This document shows, in pieces, positions 59,773 to 64,000 of a DNA stretch of 64,000 nt. Both the position numbers and the translations under genes were made by a program. The first letter of the stretch is position 1. Every line of letters starts with the position of its first letter. The notes beneath the pieces are model-generated. The model saw only the letters and a list, made by a program, of their open reading frames with translations. It was not told the origin of the DNA and did not search any database. Source of the stretch: CAZUVM01 sp964623885 (GTDB lineage Bacteria > Verrucomicrobiota > Verrucomicrobiia > Limisphaerales > UBA8199); the NCBI GenBank assembly GCA_964623885.1, contig CAZUVM010000260.1:13885-77884 (forward strand). The letters are read 5' to 3'.

Positions 59773-61905
59773 TCAAATCGCGCGTTCGACGCAGAGCGCA
59801 ATGAAGGCGAGGCGGCCCAGGACGCGATCATAGAGCGGCAGGAGACGCTCGAGGTGGCAGGTGCAATCGTTGATGAGCGATTGCACTTTGTTGCTGGCGG
59901 GGATGTCGTTTTTGGCGAACGTGTCTAGCGTGAGATCCTGACGCGCATGGTGGAAGGGATAAGGCACCTCGCCCAGGGGCAACCGCACCTGCTGAATAAG
60001 TTGCTCGAGCTGCGGCGCCAATTCGTTGACCCGCGCCTCAGCCTGTTCGAGACGGTTGGTCCGGCGCTCTTCCTTTGAAGCGGCCTGGAGCGCGGAAATG
60101 AAGGCGCCGAACTTGCGCCGAAGTTCCTGCAAAGGCCCAAACGCTTCACCCAGGCTCGCGAACACCGGCAGAAGTTGCACGGCTTCATCTCTAAGGGCGG
60201 CGGCATTGGAAAGTTTTGCTGCAGTTGGGGGATCGTTCAACAAAAGGAGCGCAGCGGCAAGACGGACCTGGGCGTTACGCTCGAAGGGTTCGAGTGTGGG
60301 GAGCAAAGCGTGCATGCTTTCCGAAGCGATGGTGGTAGCCTGTTGAGAGGCTTGGCGGATTGCATCCAGTCCGCGTTGGTAGTTCAGCTCGGCCTGCTCA
60401 TATTCCGCTAATGCCTTTTTCACTGAAGGCTGCGATTGTTCCATGGTGCCTCGCGCTTCCTTACTGCTGTCGGCCAGTCCTCGGTTAAGCAGTTCAGCCT
60501 GGTAATCAGCCGGAATGCGGAGCGGCCGAAACTTCAATTTGAGACCGAAGAAGAACTCTTTGAGGGCTTGTTCACCTTCGGCCCGCGTTAGCGTCTCGTG
60601 CTCGGCGACATCTTGCGAGATGAGGTTGTGGTCGGTGATGCGGAGCTGGAGGTTATGTTCGTAATGGAAACGGGTAGCGGCACGGCAGAGCCCGTGGAAA
60701 TCGTTGAACAGTTCGCAAGCAGGTCGCTCACTGCGGTAAATGCCCGGCTGATTGAGGGCGCGGGCGGCTTTGACGCGGTCGGCATCACATGGGTGGGTAT
60801 CGAGAAAGCGCGTTTTGCGGGCAGCGGCCTCGACCTTTTCGCGCAGCTCAGCCGGCGTATTCCTGGTGCAGACGTTGATGAAGGAAGGGAGATTCTCCGG
60901 AAGGCGGCGGCCGTTCCAGCTTTCCTGGATTTTTTGACGGGCATGCAATCCGGCGGCATTGAGCTGCTGCAACCGGGTGGCGGTGCGCGCAAAGGCTTCG
61001 CTGCCGGCCAGGCGGGTTTCATAACTGTCGGCGTCGTATTCCATTTGGCGCAGCATGAAGCAGCTAATCGCATGCCCGATATGCATGAGCACCCAAAGAA
61101 TGCGGCGGCTTAGCCATATAACGAACCGGACCATGTGAAGGAAGATGCCAAAGCGGATGTTGAGACTGTAAGCGGCCTGCGCGAGCCGAACATCCCATTC
61201 GTCGCGCTCATACACGACTCGAGCAAACCACGAGCTGGTGGCACGGATGAGATACGTGAGGCGCATGCCGGCACCCTGCGCGAAATGACCGAACTCATGC
61301 GCCAACAAGCCGGCGAATTCCTCGCGCGTGAGACCAGCGGCGAGCGGCAAGCCGATGGTGAGCACGACGTCATTGCGGTGCATGCTCAAGAGGCCGCGGC
61401 GAAAGCTGGCTGAAGCATTAATCTCACAATCCACGTCCACTCGGCTGGGCAACGGCGCGCGGACGAGTTCACAAATGCGGCCAATCAGAGCGAACAACGC
61501 AGGATCGCTTTGCGCAGTGAGCGAATATTTGGGTGGCTGCTCCGGTCGGCCGGCCAGGATTGGCTTGACCATGAAGAAGGTGAGGATAGCGCCCGCGACG
61601 CCCGGCCAGAGATAAAGAAAAACGGTGGTCGAATTGGTGGCGGCTCCCAACATGGCCTTATCGACTGTGAGGTGATAATAAACACCGTAAGCCGTCAGTC
61701 CGATGATGCCCAGGTAAACTGCGAGAAGCAGCGCCATGCCGATGCAGGCGGCGACCAGGCCAATTCGGTAGCCGAGCGACAGGTGGTTAGGTTCGAGCGT
61801 GCCGGTAATTTCGGCCGCGGAAATATTTTGGGGGGCCGATGTGAGAGGGGCGGCGTCCGCCTTCGAGCCATCAGGCGCCCCGGCCAGAGTTGCACAGGTA
61901 TCCAT
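59773..61905 (-). CDS. M48-family membrane metalloprotease
   Basis: The 710-residue protein has two membrane helices (about 47-75 and 92-112), a zinc-metalloprotease domain with HEFGH near residues 203-207 (LAHEFGHFAQGAGM) and the third zinc ligand in EYDADSYE near 288, followed by a long helical C-terminal half (about 330-710) of unknown type. HtpX/Ste24-like enzymes of this family degrade damaged membrane proteins. The long C-terminal extension is not usual for HtpX and may bind partners or substrates. It is monocistronic, convergent with the transporter gene. Confidence 0.88.
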   Translation of the reverse strand: MDTCATLAGAPDGSKADAAPLTSAPQNISAAEITGTLEPNHLSLGYRIGLVAACIGMALLLAVYLGIIGLTAYGVYYHLTVDKAMLGAATNSTTVFLYLWPGVAGAILTFFMVKPILAGRPEQPPKYSLTAQSDPALFALIGRICELVRAPLPSRVDVDCEINASASFRRGLLSMHRNDVVLTIGLPLAAGLTREEFAGLLAHEFGHFAQGAGMRLTYLIRATSSWFARVVYERDEWDVRLAQAAYSLNIRFGIFLHMVRFVIWLSRRILWVLMHIGHAISCFMLRQMEYDADSYETRLAGSEAFARTATRLQQLNAAGLHARQKIQESWNGRRLPENLPSFINVCTRNTPAELREKVEAAARKTRFLDTHPCDADRVKAARALNQPGIYRSERPACELFNDFHGLCRAATRFHYEHNLQLRITDHNLISQDVAEHETLTRAEGEQALKEFFFGLKLKFRPLRIPADYQAELLNRGLADSSKEARGTMEQSQPSVKKALAEYEQAELNYQRGLDAIRQASQQATTIASESMHALLPTLEPFERNAQVRLAAALLLLNDPPTAAKLSNAAALRDEAVQLLPVFASLGEAFGPLQELRRKFGAFISALQAASKEERRTNRLEQAEARVNELAPQLEQLIQQVRLPLGEVPYPFHHARQDLTLDTFAKNDIPASNKVQSLINDCTCHLERLLPLYDRVLGRLAFIALCVERAI

Positions 61906-62065
61906 TCCGAAGGGTGAGAAAGAGCACTTTATATGCCGGGATGTGCGTTAGATATTAGCCAACGCCGGAAATGATTTGCCATCCAAGGACGCTCGGACGC
62001 AATGGAGAAAACTCAATACTTCTATAAACCAGACTTCGTTCGGTTCCCGTATCCGAGGCCTTCGC

Positions 62066-62084
62066 GACCTTGGCGTCCTTGGCG
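62066..62084. repeat. gaccttggcgtccttggcg micro-repeat
   Basis: Two near copies of ccttggcg occur in the 240-bp gap between the M48 and M16 genes. This resembles the degenerate spacer repeats elsewhere in the window. Confidence 0.4.
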
Positions 62085-62144
62085 TGAGGCTTCAAGGTCT
62101 CTTAATCAATGCTGCAAAAGGACTAGTCAGCGCAAAGCAGCGCA

Positions 62145-64000
62145 CTACTTTGGCGGCGGTCCTTGAGTGACCTCTACGAGATCATCCGGGCGCAACCATT
62201 TAGCGAAAGCGTCGCGCACGTCCGAGGCCTTGAATCGCAAGTATTGGTGAGCGGCGCGATAAGGTTCGTCGAGCGGGAGTTCCAGAAGGGAGCGGGTGAG
62301 CCAGCCGCCGGCGATGTGGCTCACGCTGGATTCTGAGAGCGGGATTTCGCGCAGCAACAGGACTTTGGCCTGGCGCAGCTCGCGCTCGGTCACGTCGTGC
62401 TTCTGCATTTCCCGTAAGTTGCTCACGACGATGGCGCGTGCTTTGGAGACGTTCGGCGGATCGCAGGCGTATTCGGCGGCGTAGATACCGCGGGTCTGGC
62501 CAACAGAGAATTGGGAGGAGACAAAATACACCAGGCCGGCATTTTCGCGCAGGTCGCGGTAGAGGCGGGTGGCATAAAACGCGCCACCCAGGACGTGATT
62601 GCCCAGTTCCAGGCGGTAATAATCCGGATCTTTCCGCGTGAGGGCCAGCGTGTGAGCCAGGACGACTTTGTCCTGAGAACGGCTGGCATCGGGCACGGCA
62701 GTGAAGCCCGGTCCGTTGGTTGGCGCTTGCGGAAGCAGAGTCTCGGGTCGGGGAGCCGTCGTCCGCCAATTGCCAAAATAATTGCCGATGATCTGTTGGG
62801 CGTGCGCAACGCTGACATTGCCGATTACGACGATCGTGGTCAGATCGGGACGGAAGATTTGCTGATGGTAGTTGCGGACATCCTGCAACGTTAGCGATTT
62901 AACTGTGTCCGGGGTGGTCTCGCGCTGGATCGGATCCGTTTTGGGATAAAGAGCCGTGCGCAGGGCGCGAGTGACGAGGTAGCCGGGGCTTTCGAGCTCA
63001 CCCGCAACGGCGGCCGCGAGTTCCGGCTGAACTATTTTGAATGCCTCAGCCGGCAATGCCGGCGAGAGGACATTGTCCGCGAGCAATTGCACGGCACGAT
63101 CAAAGTTTGCGGACAGAACCTGAACGGAGAAATTAGTGCCGGCAGACTCATCGGCGCCGATTTCATCAAGGGCTTGTTGGAAGGCCAGCCGATCGAGGGA
63201 AGTGGTGCCGTAAGAGAACAATTCATCCAGGACCATGCCGGCGCCTTCTTTGCCGAGCGGTTCTTCGAGCTTAGGAGTGCTTTTGACCCGGCCATAGACG
63301 CTGACCGTGTCGCTGATGGTTTCGGGCTGCACGATGAGTTTCAGTCCATTGGGAAAGTTGGTAACGGCCGGTTGCAAGGTGGGCTTGGGAATTTCCAACC
63401 GATTGACTGCGGCTTCGGCCCAGGGAGGCAATTTGACACGTTTGGTTTGAGTGGGTGTAAACGATTCGGCGCCGCCAAAACCTTTTGGCGAGAGCGGTTT
63501 GCCGGAAGGCTGCGGTGTCAGAACGGCGCTGATGGCGTGGTCGAGATCGAGGTACTGCCGCGCAACGTGATTGACGTCGGCAACGGTTACACGGCGAATC
63601 ATATCGACATCGTCGTCGGGCGATTCGCGGCCTTCGACCGCGACGGCCTGGGACCAGGCCATGGCCAGGCCGGGCACGGAGTCGCGTTGCTCTTCAGCGC
63701 TGAGGATTTCGCGGCGCTTGGCGGCTTCGACCAGATCGGCGGAGACACTGTTGGTGGCCTCGGCGGCAAGGATGGCGCGCACTTGTTCCTGCAACGCGGC
63801 GGAATCAGCGCCGGCTGGGAATTCGGCGATAGCGTAGCCGATACCGGATTTTGGCAGAGCATCGTAATTGAACGAAGCGGACAAGGCCTTGCCTTCCGGA
63901 ACGAGCGAATAAAGACGGCCGCGTTGACTGCCGAGCACATCGGCCAGGACCTGCAAGGCACCGTAATCGGGGCTGTCGGACCCCGGGAAGCGAAACGAGA
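62145..64000 (-). CDS. M16-family peptidase, C-terminal part (cut by window edge)
   Basis: The frame is open to the right edge, so the visible 618 codons are the C-terminal part; the segment SFRFPGSDSPDYGALQVLADVLGS at the edge is typical of the region after the catalytic domain. The visible sequence holds the end of one M16 unit and a complete second unit (about 200 residues after the edge onward), with DPDYYRLELGNHVLGGAFYATRLYRDLRENAGLVYFVSSQF. The second unit has GAGMVLDELFSYGT where an active unit has HxxEH, so it is the non-catalytic partner. Such proteins are secreted zinc peptidases of the pitrilysin type. Confidence 0.87.
   Translation of the reverse strand, partial: SFRFPGSDSPDYGALQVLADVLGSQRGRLYSLVPEGKALSASFNYDALPKSGIGYAIAEFPAGADSAALQEQVRAILAAEATNSVSADLVEAAKRREILSAEEQRDSVPGLAMAWSQAVAVEGRESPDDDVDMIRRVTVADVNHVARQYLDLDHAISAVLTPQPSGKPLSPKGFGGAESFTPTQTKRVKLPPWAEAAVNRLEIPKPTLQPAVTNFPNGLKLIVQPETISDTVSVYGRVKSTPKLEEPLGKEGAGMVLDELFSYGTTSLDRLAFQQALDEIGADESAGTNFSVQVLSANFDRAVQLLADNVLSPALPAEAFKIVQPELAAAVAGELESPGYLVTRALRTALYPKTDPIQRETTPDTVKSLTLQDVRNYHQQIFRPDLTTIVVIGNVSVAHAQQIIGNYFGNWRTTAPRPETLLPQAPTNGPGFTAVPDASRSQDKVVLAHTLALTRKDPDYYRLELGNHVLGGAFYATRLYRDLRENAGLVYFVSSQFSVGQTRGIYAAEYACDPPNVSKARAIVVSNLREMQKHDVTERELRQAKVLLLREIPLSESSVSHIAGGWLTRSLLELPLDEPYRAAHQYLRFKASDVRDAFAKWLRPDDLVEVTQGPPPK

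Noticed and set aside
1..64000. CRISPR arrays, tRNA genes, prophage or complete insertion sequences
   Set aside because: No regularly spaced repeats, cloverleaf-type sequence other than the tmRNA ends, transposase, integrase or phage structural gene was recognised in reading the window.

Overview
The window looks like a chromosomal segment of a soil or freshwater Verrucomicrobiota bacterium, probably of the Pedosphaera/Limisphaerales type. This is inferred from gene content: many secreted proteins with no obvious close family, a PUR-type DNA-binding protein (DUF3276), MoxR/DUF58/VWA operons, a tmRNA encoding a short ANEELALAA tag, and many palindromic or micro-repeat elements. No rRNA, tRNA, CRISPR array, phage or complete insertion sequence was seen. 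One RNA gene, tmRNA, is clear.

Layout. 1-1020: end of an indolepyruvate:ferredoxin oxidoreductase operon (iorA truncated by the window edge, iorB). 1540-8739: a secreted DUF2959 protein, a Yip1-type membrane protein and a split MacAB-like export system (HlyD adaptor, ATPase, two permeases). 8741-12073: a large SNF2-family helicase on the minus strand. 12254-13260: an Fe-S assembly pair (A-type carrier, HscB). 13366-15966: three secreted proteins of unknown function and the tmRNA gene. 16021-18841: a secreted NHL-type protein, divergent from a small operon of SPFH protein, ribbon-helix-helix regulator and membrane protein, with a likely operator between. 19242-25886: an L-arabinose-type operon (ROK regulator, araB, araD, secreted mutarotase, sodium/solute symporter) closed by a clear terminator. 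26197-27884: a small zinc-ribbon protein and an orphan NtrC-type regulator.

27886-42132 is a long minus-strand cluster of nine genes. In transcription order it holds a coiled-coil membrane protein, MoxR ATPase, DUF58 protein, four-helix-bundle protein, BatA-like VWA protein, solute-binding protein, a permease fused to six NHL blades, a large VWA/glutamine-amidotransferase-like protein, and a PaaK-like adenylate-forming enzyme. It mixes MoxR/VWA machinery with parts of an iron-type ABC importer but has no ABC ATPase. It is the best candidate for an uncharacterised system.

42216-54194 is mostly housekeeping: a GT21-like glycosyltransferase, DUF4149 protein, PUR protein, rsfS, nadD, cstA, a Nudix hydrolase, a leuB-like dehydrogenase, a MarR regulator, a GT2 enzyme, lepB, a Cys-rich small protein and dnaB. 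54295-59746 is a hydantoinase/oxoprolinase operon (hyuA, hyuB, MFS transporter). 59773-64000 holds an M48 metalloprotease and the C-terminal part of an M16 peptidase.

A recurrent theme is small palindromic DNA. It occurs between genes (6184-6227, 13330-13353, 52349-52482, 58255-58367) and also in frame inside genes (hyuA twice, the NHL part of the permease fusion). All functions are read from sequence motifs by eye; no database search was run.
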